DNA of 64,000 bases from NCBI RefSeq assembly GCF_002157355.1, contig NZ_LYMK01000012.1, positions 90,519 through 154,518 of the forward strand, read 5' to 3'. The notes beneath the pieces were generated by a model. That model searched no databases, was not told the DNA's origin, and worked only from the letters and a program-made list of their open reading frames with translations. Position numbers and translations under genes: made by a program. Position 1 is the first letter of the stretch. Every line of letters starts with the position of its first letter. Below are positions 7,917 to 18,024 of this stretch, in pieces. The DNA comes from Variovorax sp. JS1663. GTDB lineage: Bacteria; Pseudomonadota; Gammaproteobacteria; Burkholderiales; Burkholderiaceae_C.

Positions 7917-9041
7917 TCAGCGCGCCAGGTGCTGCCGAAGCAGCGCGTTGACCTCGCCGGCCTTCTCCATCTGGGGCATGTGCCCGGCGCCCGGCAGCAC
8001 GTGGACCGTCGCGCCCTCCGGCGCCTGCCGTGCGTGCGCTGCCGGGATGATGCGGTCCTGCTCGCCCCACAGCACCAGCACCGGCAGGGCCTTCGCATCG
8101 AGCCGGCGGCCCGGCTGCTCGCGCTGGCGACCGTCGGCGAACAGGCTGGCACCCAGTGCGCCCAGCGCCTCGGCCACGCCGTCGAGGCGCTTGTAGGCGA
8201 GCAGGTCGTCGAGCATCTGGCGGCTCGCCAATCCCGGATCGGCGAACAGCAGCTCCACCACCGGCTTGAGTTCGCGCCGAGACTGCGCGTTGACGAAGCC
8301 CTCGGTGTAGCCGTTGTTGACTTCGTCGCCGAGGCCGGCGCCGTCGATCAGCGTGAGCGAGCGCACGCGCTGGGGCGCATCGAGCGCGAGCTGCGCCGCC
8401 ACACCGCCGCCCATCGAGTGGCCGACCAGGTGCGCATCCTCGATGTCCAGCACGTCCATGAAGCGCGCGACGAAACCCGCCAGCGCCACCAGCGTCGTGC
8501 CGGGCAGCTGCGGGCTCGATTGCCCGTGGCCCGGAAGGTCGAGCGCGACCACCGTGTGGCCGTCCGCCAGTGCATCGAGGTTGAACAGCCAGTTGTCCAT
8601 GTCGCCGCCGAAGCCGTGGATGAACAGCACCGTCTGCGCGCCCGTCCCCTTGCGCGCATAGCGCACCCGCAGGCCGTCGACCCCGGCGAACTGGTAGGCA
8701 GAGGCGGTGGCCTCCTCGTCCTCGCCGTCGGCCGGCGTCTCGTAGGCCGCAACGTAGGCATCGATCTGCTCGTCGCTCACCTCGGCGGGCGCCAGCACGC
8801 CCAGCAGCGCCTTGACCGGCAGCACGTCGCCCTCGGCCGCCACCTTGCGGCGCAGGCGCCCTGCATCAGGCGCCTCCACCGCGTTGGAGATCTTGTCGGT
8901 CTCCACATCGAGGATCGGCATGCCGACCGTGATGTCCGCGCCCTCCTCGACCAGCCAGGCGTTGACGGTCCCTTCCTTCATCGACAGGCCCCACTTGGGC
9001 ATGACGATCGGCGTGATGGCCGTGTTGGCGGCAGCGCTCAT
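7917..9041 (-). CDS. acoC: Acetoin dehydrogenase E2, dihydrolipoamide acetyltransferase AcoC
   Basis: This 374-residue protein joins two parts. An N-terminal lipoyl domain (residues about 9-85) carries the lipoylated lysine K50 in VETDKISNAVEAP. An alpha/beta-hydrolase domain (about 120-374) carries an HGFGG oxyanion loop and GHSMGG at 207-212, with Ser209 as the likely nucleophile. This layout is typical of AcoC rather than of pyruvate dehydrogenase E2. It takes the acetyl group produced by AcoAB from acetoin and passes it to CoA. The start overlaps the acoB stop (TGATG at 9039-9043), which implies translational coupling. Confidence 0.92.
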   Translation of the reverse strand: MSAAANTAITPIVMPKWGLSMKEGTVNAWLVEEGADITVGMPILDVETDKISNAVEAPDAGRLRRKVAAEGDVLPVKALLGVLAPAEVSDEQIDAYVAAYETPADGEDEEATASAYQFAGVDGLRVRYARKGTGAQTVLFIHGFGGDMDNWLFNLDALADGHTVVALDLPGHGQSSPQLPGTTLVALAGFVARFMDVLDIEDAHLVGHSMGGGVAAQLALDAPQRVRSLTLIDGAGLGDEVNNGYTEGFVNAQSRRELKPVVELLFADPGLASRQMLDDLLAYKRLDGVAEALGALGASLFADGRQREQPGRRLDAKALPVLVLWGEQDRIIPAAHARQAPEGATVHVLPGAGHMPQMEKAGEVNALLRQHLAR

Positions 9042-10060
9042 CAGTGCTTCCCTCCCTTGCCCAGGGTGCGGCGCGCGGCCTCGGCGATCTGCGCGGCGCT
9101 GGGGATGTAGAGGTCTTCGAGCACCGGCGAGAAGGGCACCGGCGTGTGCGGCGGACACACCATCTCGATCGGGGCCTGCAGCGCGCCGAAGGCCCGCTGC
9201 GCCACCTGCGCGGCGACGTCGGTGGCGATGTTGCAGCGCGGGCTGGCCTCGTCCACCACCACCAGGCGGCCGGTGTTCTCCACCGTCTCCAGCACCGTGT
9301 CGATGTCCAGCGGCGAGAGCGTGCGCAGGTCGATCACCTCGGCCTCGATGCCTTCCTTGGCGAGCGTCGCGGCGGCCTCGAGCGCGCGGTGCACCATCAG
9401 TCCATAACTGACGATGGACACGTGCTTGCCGTCGCGCGCGATGCGAGCCTCGCCGAAGGGGATGGTGTAGGCGCCCTCGGGCACCTCGCCCTCGAAGCCG
9501 TAGAGGTTCTTGTGCTCGCAGAAGATCACCGGGTCGTTGTCGCGGATGGACTGGATCAGCAGGCCCTTGGTGTCGTACGGCGTGCTCGGACACACCACCT
9601 TGAGGCCGGGGATGTGGGTGAACAGCGGCGTCAGCATCTGGCTGTGCTGCGCGGCGGCGCGGAAGCCCGCGCCCACCATCGCGCGGATCACCACCGGCGT
9701 CTCGGCCTTGCCGCCGAACATGTAGCGGAACTTCGCGGCCTGGTTGTAGATCTGGTCGAAGCACACGCCCATGAAGTCGATGAACATCAGCTCGGCGATC
9801 GGCCGCATGCCGCAGGCGGCGGCGCCGATCGCAGCGCCCACATAGGCCGATTCGGACAGCGGCGTGTCCAGCAGGCGGTCGCCGTGCTTGGCGTACAGGC
9901 CCTTGGTGACGCCGAGCACGCCGCCCCAGGCGTCCTTCTCGCCGTCGGCGCCGGCACCGCCGACGATGTCTTCGCCGAGCATGATCACGCTCGGGTCACG
10001 GGTCATTTCCTGGTCGATCGCCTCGTTGATCGCCAGCTTCATGCTGAGTTTGCGGGCCAT
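9041..10060 (-). CDS. acoB: Acetoin dehydrogenase E1 beta subunit AcoB
   Basis: This 339-residue subunit belongs to the transketolase-like 2-oxo acid dehydrogenase E1 beta family. It has the family start (INEAIDQEMTRDPSVIMLGEDI), the pyrimidine-binding region (GAAIGAAACGMRPIAELMFIDF) and a C-terminal domain ending in PVPFSPVLEDLYIPS. With AcoA it forms the thiamine diphosphate E1 that splits acetoin into acetaldehyde and an acetyl group. It lies 26 bases after acoA and overlaps acoC. Start at 10060 has AGGAGACC upstream. Confidence 0.95.
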   Translation of the reverse strand: MARKLSMKLAINEAIDQEMTRDPSVIMLGEDIVGGAGADGEKDAWGGVLGVTKGLYAKHGDRLLDTPLSESAYVGAAIGAAACGMRPIAELMFIDFMGVCFDQIYNQAAKFRYMFGGKAETPVVIRAMVGAGFRAAAQHSQMLTPLFTHIPGLKVVCPSTPYDTKGLLIQSIRDNDPVIFCEHKNLYGFEGEVPEGAYTIPFGEARIARDGKHVSIVSYGLMVHRALEAAATLAKEGIEAEVIDLRTLSPLDIDTVLETVENTGRLVVVDEASPRCNIATDVAAQVAQRAFGALQAPIEMVCPPHTPVPFSPVLEDLYIPSAAQIAEAARRTLGKGGKH

Positions 10061-10086
10061 GTCAGGTCTCCTGTGATGTGGCGTGT

Positions 10087-11091
10087 TCAATAGCTCACGT
10101 AGACGTCGGTGAGCAGGTCGGCGGCGGTGGGCTGCGGCGCGGCCTTGGCCTCCTGCACCGCGCGTTCGATCAGGGCAGCGACCTCCTGGTCGATGGCGTC
10201 GAGCTCTTGCTGCGCGACCGCGCCGGCGACCGTGACCTTGGCGGAGAAGAGCTTCAGGCAGTCGCGGTTGGCGCGGATTTCGTCGAGCTCGCCGGGCCCG
10301 CGGTAGGTCTGGGCATCGCCCTCGAAGTGGCCATAGAAGCGCACCATCTTGCATTCGAGCAGCGAGGGCCCCCCGCCCTCGCGGGCGCGGCGGATCAGCT
10401 CGCCGGCCGCCTCGTGCACCGCGAAGAAGTCGGTGCCGTCCACCGTCACGCCCGGAATGCCGAAACCGGCCGCGCGGTCCACGTAGCTGTCGACCGCGGT
10501 GGCGTAGTCGCGCGAGGTCGACTCGGCGTAGCCGTTGTTCTCGATGACGAAGATCACCGGCAGGTTCCACACCGCGGCCAGGTTCAGGCTCTCGAGGAAG
10601 GTGCCCTGGTTGGAGGCGCCGTCACCGGTGAAGGTGATGCCGACCTCGCCCTTGCCTCGGAATTTGGCCGCGAGTGCCGCGCCGCAGATCAGCGGCGCCC
10701 CGGCACCGAGGATGCCGTTGGCGCCCATCATGCCCTTGGACAGGTCGGCGATGTGCATCGAGCCGCCCTTGCCGTTGCAGGAGCCGCCGCTGCGGCCGTA
10801 GATCTCCTTCATCATCGCCACCACGTCCACGCCCTTGGCGATGCAGTGGCCATGGCCGCGGTGCGTGCTGGCGATGCGGTCGCCGTCGTGCAGGTGGTGC
10901 AGGATGCCGACGCCGGCCGCCTCCTCGCCGGCATAGAGGTGGACGAAGCCGGGGATGTCGCCGCGCGAGAAGTCGACGTGCAGCCGCTCCTCAAATTCGC
11001 GGATGGTGCGCATCTTCCGGTAGCACGCGAGCAGCTCGGGCCGGTCGATGGGCAGGTGCGCCGGTTCGGCGCTTCTGGCTTTGGCGGTCAT
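10087..11091 (-). CDS. acoA: Acetoin dehydrogenase E1 alpha subunit AcoA
   Basis: This 334-residue E1 alpha subunit carries the thiamine diphosphate/Mg motif from GDGASNQG (156-163) to IENNGYAES (about 183-191). It also has the SMHIADLSKGMMGANGILGAG segment at about 111-131, typical of acetoin and pyruvate dehydrogenase E1 alpha chains. Together with AcoB it decarbonylates acetoin oxidatively. The start at 11091 (MTAKARSAEP) has AGGAGACAGGC upstream and overlaps the acoX stop by the ATGA pattern, so acoX and acoA are translationally coupled. An apparent longer frame upstream is the acoX region read out of frame. Confidence 0.95.
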   Translation of the reverse strand: MTAKARSAEPAHLPIDRPELLACYRKMRTIREFEERLHVDFSRGDIPGFVHLYAGEEAAGVGILHHLHDGDRIASTHRGHGHCIAKGVDVVAMMKEIYGRSGGSCNGKGGSMHIADLSKGMMGANGILGAGAPLICGAALAAKFRGKGEVGITFTGDGASNQGTFLESLNLAAVWNLPVIFVIENNGYAESTSRDYATAVDSYVDRAAGFGIPGVTVDGTDFFAVHEAAGELIRRAREGGGPSLLECKMVRFYGHFEGDAQTYRGPGELDEIRANRDCLKLFSAKVTVAGAVAQQELDAIDQEVAALIERAVQEAKAAPQPTAADLLTDVYVSY

Positions 11092-12221
11092 GCCTGTCTC
11101 CTTTGAAGTGGACGGGGGGTGGGTGAAGCGATGCCGGGGGCCGGGGCCACGGCCGGCGCGGCGCCGCGCATGAGCCCGGCGCGCGCCGCATGGCGCATGC
11201 AGGCCGCGATGTCGATCGAGCGGAAGGCGCGTTCGCGCAATGTGACGGTGATCTCGTCGGAAGCAACGAAGGCGATCTCGCGCTCGCCGTCCAGCGCGAT
11301 CACGCCGCTGGCCTGGCGCACCCGGCAGGGCACGCCGTCGGCCATGCGGCGCCAGCCGCTTACCGCGACCGGCCGTACCAGCCCTGGTGCGATCGGCGCG
11401 CGCAAGATCGTGCGGCCCTCGGGCGCCAGTTCGATCGCGAGGCCACCGGGCTCGCGCCGGCCGACCGGCGCCAGCAGGCCGCCGATGGCGGAGATGCCGA
11501 TCGCCTCGGGCTCCGCGTAGGCGAGGTAGACCGCGGACAGCGTGTCGGCCTTCCAAAGGGCGCGCGCGCCAATGAAGTGCTCGCTGGAGATCGCCACGTC
11601 GACCAGCGCGATGTCGCGCCGCTCGTCGGCGCGGCCGGCATTGACGCTGAGCTCCAGCCGCTTGTTCGGCACCAGTGCCAGCGCATCGGGAATGCACCCG
11701 GCGGCATACAGGCCCACGGCCAACCCGGCCACCGTGGCCTCGCGCATCTCGGGGTAGGCGTTGTTGGTGCCGGTGGACAACCCGGCGACCGGCACCTCGC
11801 CGCACTCGCGCACCACCGCACGGTGGGTGCCGTCGCCGCCCAGCACCACGATCGCCGCGACGCCCGCCTCGTGCAGCATGCGCGCGGCGCGGAAGCTGTC
11901 GTCGACGCAGCCGGTGACGGGCATCTCCAGCCAGGCGACCTGCGGCAGCACCGTGGCCTCATCGGCCGCGGCATGGAGCCGGTCGAGATGGCGGCGCAGC
12001 ATCGGCCGCAGGCCCTCGCGGTCCGGCATCACCAGCACCCGCGCGATGTCGCAGCTGCCCAGCGCGGCCACCAGCCGCAACAGGATGTTCACCCTGTCCG
12101 CCAACTGCAGGCTGTTGGCATTGGCCACCACGCGGCGGATGTCGCGCGCCGACACGGGGTTGGCGATGATGCCGACCGTGGCCTGTCGCTGCTGCTGCCC
12201 TGCTGGCGCGATGCGGTGCAT
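11088..12221 (-). CDS. acoX: AcoX, ATP-NAD kinase-like protein of acetoin catabolism
   Basis: This 377-residue protein has the NAD kinase/diacylglycerol kinase fold signature GGDGTHR at 128-134, followed by GLSTGTNNAYPE. AcoX proteins are always found in aco operons, but their reaction is not settled; a kinase acting on a nucleotide or sugar-like molecule is the usual idea. It is the first gene of the operon, 26 bases downstream of the predicted transcription start from the sigma-54 promoter. The start at 12221 was chosen over an in-frame ATG at 12275, which would lie upstream of the promoter. Confidence 0.9.
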   Translation of the reverse strand: MHRIAPAGQQQRQATVGIIANPVSARDIRRVVANANSLQLADRVNILLRLVAALGSCDIARVLVMPDREGLRPMLRRHLDRLHAAADEATVLPQVAWLEMPVTGCVDDSFRAARMLHEAGVAAIVVLGGDGTHRAVVRECGEVPVAGLSTGTNNAYPEMREATVAGLAVGLYAAGCIPDALALVPNKRLELSVNAGRADERRDIALVDVAISSEHFIGARALWKADTLSAVYLAYAEPEAIGISAIGGLLAPVGRREPGGLAIELAPEGRTILRAPIAPGLVRPVAVSGWRRMADGVPCRVRQASGVIALDGEREIAFVASDEITVTLRERAFRSIDIAACMRHAARAGLMRGAAPAVAPAPGIASPTPRPLQRRQA

Positions 12222-12259
12222 GCGGGGTGTCTCCTGGTGGTGGTTCGCACCAGGTTTTC

Positions 12260-12274
12260 GCAAGCGACGTGCCA
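12260..12274 (-). promoter_or_regulatory. Sigma-54 promoter of acoXABC
   Basis: Read on the minus strand, the sequence is TGGCACGTCGCTTGC. This is an exact match to the -24 (TGGCAC) and -12 (TTGC) elements with five bases between. Transcription would begin about 12 bases on, near 12248, leaving a short leader before the acoX ATG at 12221. The upstream gene encodes an AcoR-type sigma-54 activator, which agrees well. Confidence 0.9.
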
Positions 12275-12343
12275 CGTGCGCAGAGCGCGCCGCAGCGTCG
12301 AAAAGCGCGGGATTACCCTTGAAAAATCAGCCCGTCACGGCCT

Positions 12344-12398
12344 CTGTCAGGCTTGCGCGATACAGGTGTCACAGGTCCGCCTGTCCCACGCGATACAG
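12344..12398 (-). promoter_or_regulatory. Candidate AcoR upstream activator sites
   Basis: This stretch lies about 95-150 bases upstream of the acoX start of transcription, the usual place for sigma-54 enhancer sites. It holds the direct repeat CGCGATACAG at 12356-12365 and 12389-12398, spaced 33 bases (about three helix turns). Each copy is preceded by CTGT, giving CTGT-N-ACAG inverted pairs, and ACAGG-TCCG-CCTGT lies between them at 12371-12384. Binding by AcoR is inferred from position and symmetry. Confidence 0.55.
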
Positions 12399-12404
12399 CT
12401 GAAC

Positions 12405-14381
<1,977 letters not shown>

Positions 14382-14495
14382 GGGTTGTCTCCTGATGATC
14401 CGGCGCCGTCGCGGCCGGCCGGTCGAGCACTGTAGCCCGCGCCCGCGCCGCGATGCAAGAAGGGTGTAACCAGTTTCGCCGGGTGGCTTCAGGGT

Positions 14496-14532
14496 TTGTA
14501 CGAGTGTTCAACAGGTTTGTACACTTGTTCAA
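14496..14532. promoter_or_regulatory. Two tandem operators, probably for the adjacent TetR protein
   Basis: Two copies of TTGTAC-N4-GTTCAA lie at 14496-14511 and 14517-14532, repeated every 21 bases (two helix turns). Each is an imperfect inverted repeat with TTGWAC half-sites. They end eight bases before the TetR start codon at 14541 and lie in the divergent region facing acoR (start 14381). Position and symmetry suggest autoregulation by the TetR protein. Confidence 0.65.
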
Positions 14533-14540
14533 TCCCGGTC

Positions 14541-15278
14541 ATGGTCAACCATGCGCCACCCTCTTTTCCGCTTCGCCGGTCGCCGCGCCGCGCAGGGGCC
14601 GCGCGCGCCGAGGCCACGCGGCCTGACCGCCGGCAGGCCATCCTGCTCGCGGCGGAGAAGCTGTTCGCACAGCACGGCTACCACGCGGTCAGCATCCGCC
14701 AGATCGCCGACGAGGCCGGGGTGCCGCTGGCGCTGGTGGGCTATTACTTCGGTCCCAAGCAGGAGCTCTTCCACGCGATCTTCGAGCACTGGAGCCACAG
14801 CATCGAGGAGCGCCTGGCGGGCCTGCGCGCCGTGCGCATGGACCCGGACGACACGCGCACACTGCCGCGCATCGTCGAGGCCTTCACAGCGCCGGTGCTC
14901 GCACTGCGCGCCAGCGCCGAGGGCGAGTACTACGCACTGCTGGTCGCGCGCGAGCTCTACCACGCGACCGAAGAGGCCGACCGCGTGCTGCGCAGCTACT
15001 TCGACCCACTGGCCGAGGCCTACATCGACGCATTGCACGTCGCCCTGCCCCATGCCACGCGCGCCCAGGCGGCGTGGGGCTACCAGTTCGCGCTGGGCGC
15101 GCTGCTGCACCACCTGAACGACAGCCGCGTCGAGCGGCTTTCGCGTGGTGAGAATCGGCGCAGCGACCCCGCCGTGGCGCCGATGCTGGTGAACTTCATC
15201 GTCGGTGGCCTGCGCGCGGCGCTGCCGCCGCCCCGGGCCGCGAGGAAGAAAACCATTTCAAGGAGAAGCAAACCATGA
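14541..15278 (+). CDS. TetR/AcrR family transcriptional regulator
   Basis: This 245-residue regulator has a basic N-terminal arm and a TetR helix-turn-helix at about residues 30-80 (ILLAAEKLFAQHGYHAVSIRQIADEAGVPLALVGYYF). The remainder is the ligand-binding part. The start at 14541 (MVNHAPPSF) is downstream of the two operators; the upstream in-frame ATG at 14496 would place them inside the gene. Its stop overlaps an ATG at 15275 that begins a damaged copy of the start of the substrate-binding protein gene. This suggests it was once translationally coupled to the ABC importer operon that follows, which it probably controls. Confidence 0.85.
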   Translation: MVNHAPPSFPLRRSPRRAGAARAEATRPDRRQAILLAAEKLFAQHGYHAVSIRQIADEAGVPLALVGYYFGPKQELFHAIFEHWSHSIEERLAGLRAVRMDPDDTRTLPRIVEAFTAPVLALRASAEGEYYALLVARELYHATEEADRVLRSYFDPLAEAYIDALHVALPHATRAQAAWGYQFALGALLHHLNDSRVERLSRGENRRSDPAVAPMLVNFIVGGLRAALPPPRAARKKTISRRSKP

Positions 15279-15531
15279 TGAACGACGCTCCCTGCTGGCG
15301 GCGCGTTCACAGGGCTGACTCTCCAACTTCCGCGAAATGTCGCAGCGCATCGATAACTCGGCAAGCCATCTCTAGCATTCGCTGCTCCCGATCCTGTAGC
15401 AAAGAGGACCACGCGGCCATCTGATTGCACTGACCCTCGCACTGGGCGGCTTGCCCGCGCATGCCAGCGAGTCCCAAGAGCCGTCACGGTCGCCGACTCC
15501 CTCATACCGAAGACAAAAGGAAACATGAGCC
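15275..15531 (+). pseudogene. Degenerate gap with duplicated gene start and signal-peptide remnant
   Basis: The bases from 15275 repeat, with small changes, the start of the real substrate-binding protein gene at 15532: ATGATGAA then GACGCTCCCTGCT then GCGGC. The first copy is one base shorter and frameshifted, although it has the better ribosome site (AAGGAG). Between the copies, 15421-15465 reads LIALTLALGGLPAHA, a signal-peptide-like fragment without a start codon. The gap looks like the scar of a duplication or insertion in front of the transporter gene. No intact gene is present. Confidence 0.5.
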
Positions 15532-16479
15532 ATGATGAATAGACGCTCCCTGCTCGCGGCACTCGCCGCGAGCCCCTCCGCTCTTGCGCTGCCGGCGCAC
15601 GCACAGGCCGCCGCCACGAAGATCGTGTTCGGCTACACCGCCGTGACCGACTTCGCCTCGGTCTTCGTGGCCGCCGAGGAAGGGGCCTTCAAGAAGCGCA
15701 ACCTGGACGTGGAGCTCAAGTTCATCCCGCTCAACTCCACCATCCCCGCCGCGCTGCAATCCGATTCGCTGCAGATCGGCGGGCCCACGCCCTCGGTCTT
15801 CCTGCAGGCGGTGGACGGCGGCCTCGACCTGGTCCTCGTGGCCGGCGGCGGCCTCACCTCCAAGACCATCACCGCCTTCGGCCTGGTGGCCCGTGCGGGC
15901 TCCGGCATCAGGAGCGCGCAGGACTGCGTGGGCAAGAAGATCGGCGTGCCCGGCCTGGGCGCCTTCCTGCACGTCACCTTCCGCGCCTGGTTGAAGGACC
16001 AGGGCGTGGACTACCGCAAGGTCAGCTTCGTCGAGGCCGCCTTCCCGCAGCATGCCGACCTGCTGCGCGGCGGCTCGATCGACGCGGTGGTCTCGGCCGA
16101 CCCGTTCATGAGCCGCATCACCGACAGCGGCGCCGGCTACGTGGCCTCCTACTACTCGACCTTCCTGCCCGAGGGCAACCAGACGATCGTGCACGCGGCC
16201 AAGCGCGAATGGGTACAGAAGAATCCGGCCGCCGCACGGGCCTTCCGCGAGGCGGTGCAGGAGGCCGCCGCCTTCATGCAGCAGCCGAAGAACGACGCGC
16301 GCGTGCGCGCCATCATCGGCAAGTACATCAAGCTGCCGCCCGAGGTGCTCGCCAAGGTCCAGATCTCGCCCCCGGGGCCCGTGGTGAGCGACAAGCAGCT
16401 GACCTACTGGGTCGGGCTGATGAAGGAGCAGGAGATGCTCAAGACCCCGATCGACATCGCGAAGCTCGTCGTCAAATGA
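15532..16479 (+). CDS. ABC transporter substrate-binding protein, SsuA/THI5 (NMT1) family
   Basis: This 315-residue periplasmic protein has a signal peptide (MNRRSLLAALAASPSALALPAHAQA, cleavage near residue 25) and the NMT1/SsuA fold, with FGYTAVTDFASVFVAAEEGAF near the start. The family binds nitrate, sulfonates, taurine, thiamine precursors or aromatic acids. It starts an operon with ATPase and two permease genes and a cyclase and fumarylacetoacetase behind. This makes an organic acid or aromatic-derived compound more likely than a sulfonate, and no sulfonate monooxygenase is nearby. It overlaps the ATPase gene by four bases. Confidence 0.85.
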   Translation: MMNRRSLLAALAASPSALALPAHAQAAATKIVFGYTAVTDFASVFVAAEEGAFKKRNLDVELKFIPLNSTIPAALQSDSLQIGGPTPSVFLQAVDGGLDLVLVAGGGLTSKTITAFGLVARAGSGIRSAQDCVGKKIGVPGLGAFLHVTFRAWLKDQGVDYRKVSFVEAAFPQHADLLRGGSIDAVVSADPFMSRITDSGAGYVASYYSTFLPEGNQTIVHAAKREWVQKNPAAARAFREAVQEAAAFMQQPKNDARVRAIIGKYIKLPPEVLAKVQISPPGPVVSDKQLTYWVGLMKEQEMLKTPIDIAKLVVK

Positions 16480-17252
16480 ACGAAGTGCTGCTCAGCGTCG
16501 ACGACGTGCGCATCTGCTATGAAGAGCGCGAAGTGCTGTCGCCCACCTCCTTCGAGGTCGCGCGCGGCGAGTTCCTGTGCATCGTCGGCCCCAGCGGCTG
16601 CGGCAAGACCACGCTGCTGCGCGCGGCCAGCGGCCTGGTGCGCGCCAGCAGCGGCGAGGTGCGGCGCCGCGGCCAGCCGGTGAACGCGCCCTCGCGCGAG
16701 GTGGCCTTCGTGTTCCAGGACTACGGCCGCGCCCTGCTGCCCTGGCGCACGGTGGAAGGCAACGTGAGCCTGGCGCTGGAGGCGGCCGGCGTGCCGCCGC
16801 AGGAGCGCGAGCCGCGCATCGCCGAGGTGCTGCGCAAGGTGGGCCTGGCAGGGCATGCGCAGAAATTCCCGATGCAGCTGTCCGGCGGCATGCAGCAGCG
16901 CACGCAGATCGCGCGCTGCCTGGTGCAGAAGCCCGAGCTGATGATGATGGACGAGCCCTTCGGCGCGCTGGACGCGCTCACGCGCCAGGGTCTGCAGGAC
17001 GAGCTGGCGCGCCTGGTGCGCGAGGACGGGCTGGCGGTTGTGTTCGTCACGCACGACCTGGAGGAAGCGATCTATCTCGGCGACCGGGTGATCGCGCTGC
17101 AGGCCGATCCCGGCCTGGGACGGCCCAGCCTGGCGCGCATGATCGACGTGAAGATCCCGCGTCCGCGCGATCAGCTCACCACCAAGGAGCACCCGGAGTT
17201 CCTGCGCCTCAGACGTGCGCTTTTCTCCTTCATCGAGCACGGCCATGAGTGA
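16476..17252 (+). CDS. ABC transporter ATP-binding protein, nitrate/sulfonate/taurine type
   Basis: This 258-residue ATPase has Walker A GPSGCGKTT (about 37-45), a Q-loop (FVFQDYGRALLPWRT), the signature LSGGMQQR, Walker B LMMMDEPFGALD and the switch His in VFVTHDLEEA. The LPWRT and EEA strings are typical of the TauB/SsuB branch. It powers uptake with the permeases at 17245 and 18021. The start overlaps the binding-protein stop by ATGA, and the end overlaps the first permease by eight bases. Confidence 0.92.
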   Translation: MNEVLLSVDDVRICYEEREVLSPTSFEVARGEFLCIVGPSGCGKTTLLRAASGLVRASSGEVRRRGQPVNAPSREVAFVFQDYGRALLPWRTVEGNVSLALEAAGVPPQEREPRIAEVLRKVGLAGHAQKFPMQLSGGMQQRTQIARCLVQKPELMMMDEPFGALDALTRQGLQDELARLVREDGLAVVFVTHDLEEAIYLGDRVIALQADPGLGRPSLARMIDVKIPRPRDQLTTKEHPEFLRLRRALFSFIEHGHE

Positions 17253-18024
17253 CGGCCTCACGCGCGGTCTGCTCCTGCGGCTTCGGCCCTGGGTCTTTCC
17301 CGCGCTGCTGCTCGCCCTGTTCGAGTGGTACGCCCGCCGCGCCGCCGCGCTCGGCAGCGATGCGCTGGCACCACCCAGCGCCGCGCTGAAGGCCTTCGGC
17401 GGCGCCGCGGCGGACGGCTCGCTCTGGCAGGCCACCGGCTTCACGCTGGGCACGGCCGCGCTGGGCCTCGTCTGCGGTGCCGTGCTCGGCATCGCACTGG
17501 GCATCGTGCTCGGCCTGTCGCGCCGCGCGGCGCAGATCGGCGCGCTCTCGATCGAGGTGCTGCGCCCGGTGCCCTCGGTCGCGCTGATCCCGCTGGCCAT
17601 GCTGACGTTCGGCTTCGGCCTGCGCATGGAGCTGGCCATCGTCGCCTTCGCCACCTTCTGGCCGCTGCTGGTGCTGGTGCAGTCGGCGGTGCAGCAGGTG
17701 GAGCCGCGCCTGCTCGAGGTCAGCCGCGTGCTGGGCCTGTCCGCGCGCGACCGCGCCTTCAAGATCGTGCTGCCGGCCATCGTGCCGCGCCTCTTCGTCG
17801 CCCTGCGCCTGGGCGTGGCGGTGGCACTGGTGGTCGCGGTCACGGTCGAGATCGCGGCCAACCCGCACGGCATGGGCTACGCAACGATGATCGCGCAGCA
17901 GAGCTTCGACCCGGCGCTGATGCTGGCCTGGCTGGGCTGGATCGGCGTGGTGGGCTTCGCGGTGAACGCGGCGATGCTGCGGCTGCAACAGCACGTCGCG
18001 CGGCGCATGGGCAGCGCGGCATGA
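17245..18024 (+). CDS. ABC transporter permease, SsuC/TauC family (first)
   Basis: This 259-residue inner-membrane protein has about six hydrophobic segments. It carries the EAA-like coupling loop (VEPRLLEVSRVLGLSARDRAFKIVLPAIVPRLFVALRLG) found in binding-protein-dependent permeases. It pairs with the second permease at 18021 as a heterodimer channel, with overlapping start and stop codons on both sides. Start at 17245 (MSDGLTRG) overlaps the ATPase gene. Confidence 0.88.
   Translation: MSDGLTRGLLLRLRPWVFPALLLALFEWYARRAAALGSDALAPPSAALKAFGGAAADGSLWQATGFTLGTAALGLVCGAVLGIALGIVLGLSRRAAQIGALSIEVLRPVPSVALIPLAMLTFGFGLRMELAIVAFATFWPLLVLVQSAVQQVEPRLLEVSRVLGLSARDRAFKIVLPAIVPRLFVALRLGVAVALVVAVTVEIAANPHGMGYATMIAQQSFDPALMLAWLGWIGVVGFAVNAAMLRLQQHVARRMGSAA

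Noticed and set aside
16404..17873. 489-codon open frame on the minus strand across the first importer operon
   Set aside because: It spans two well-supported plus-strand genes and has Ser/Arg/Ala-rich composition with no recognisable domain.
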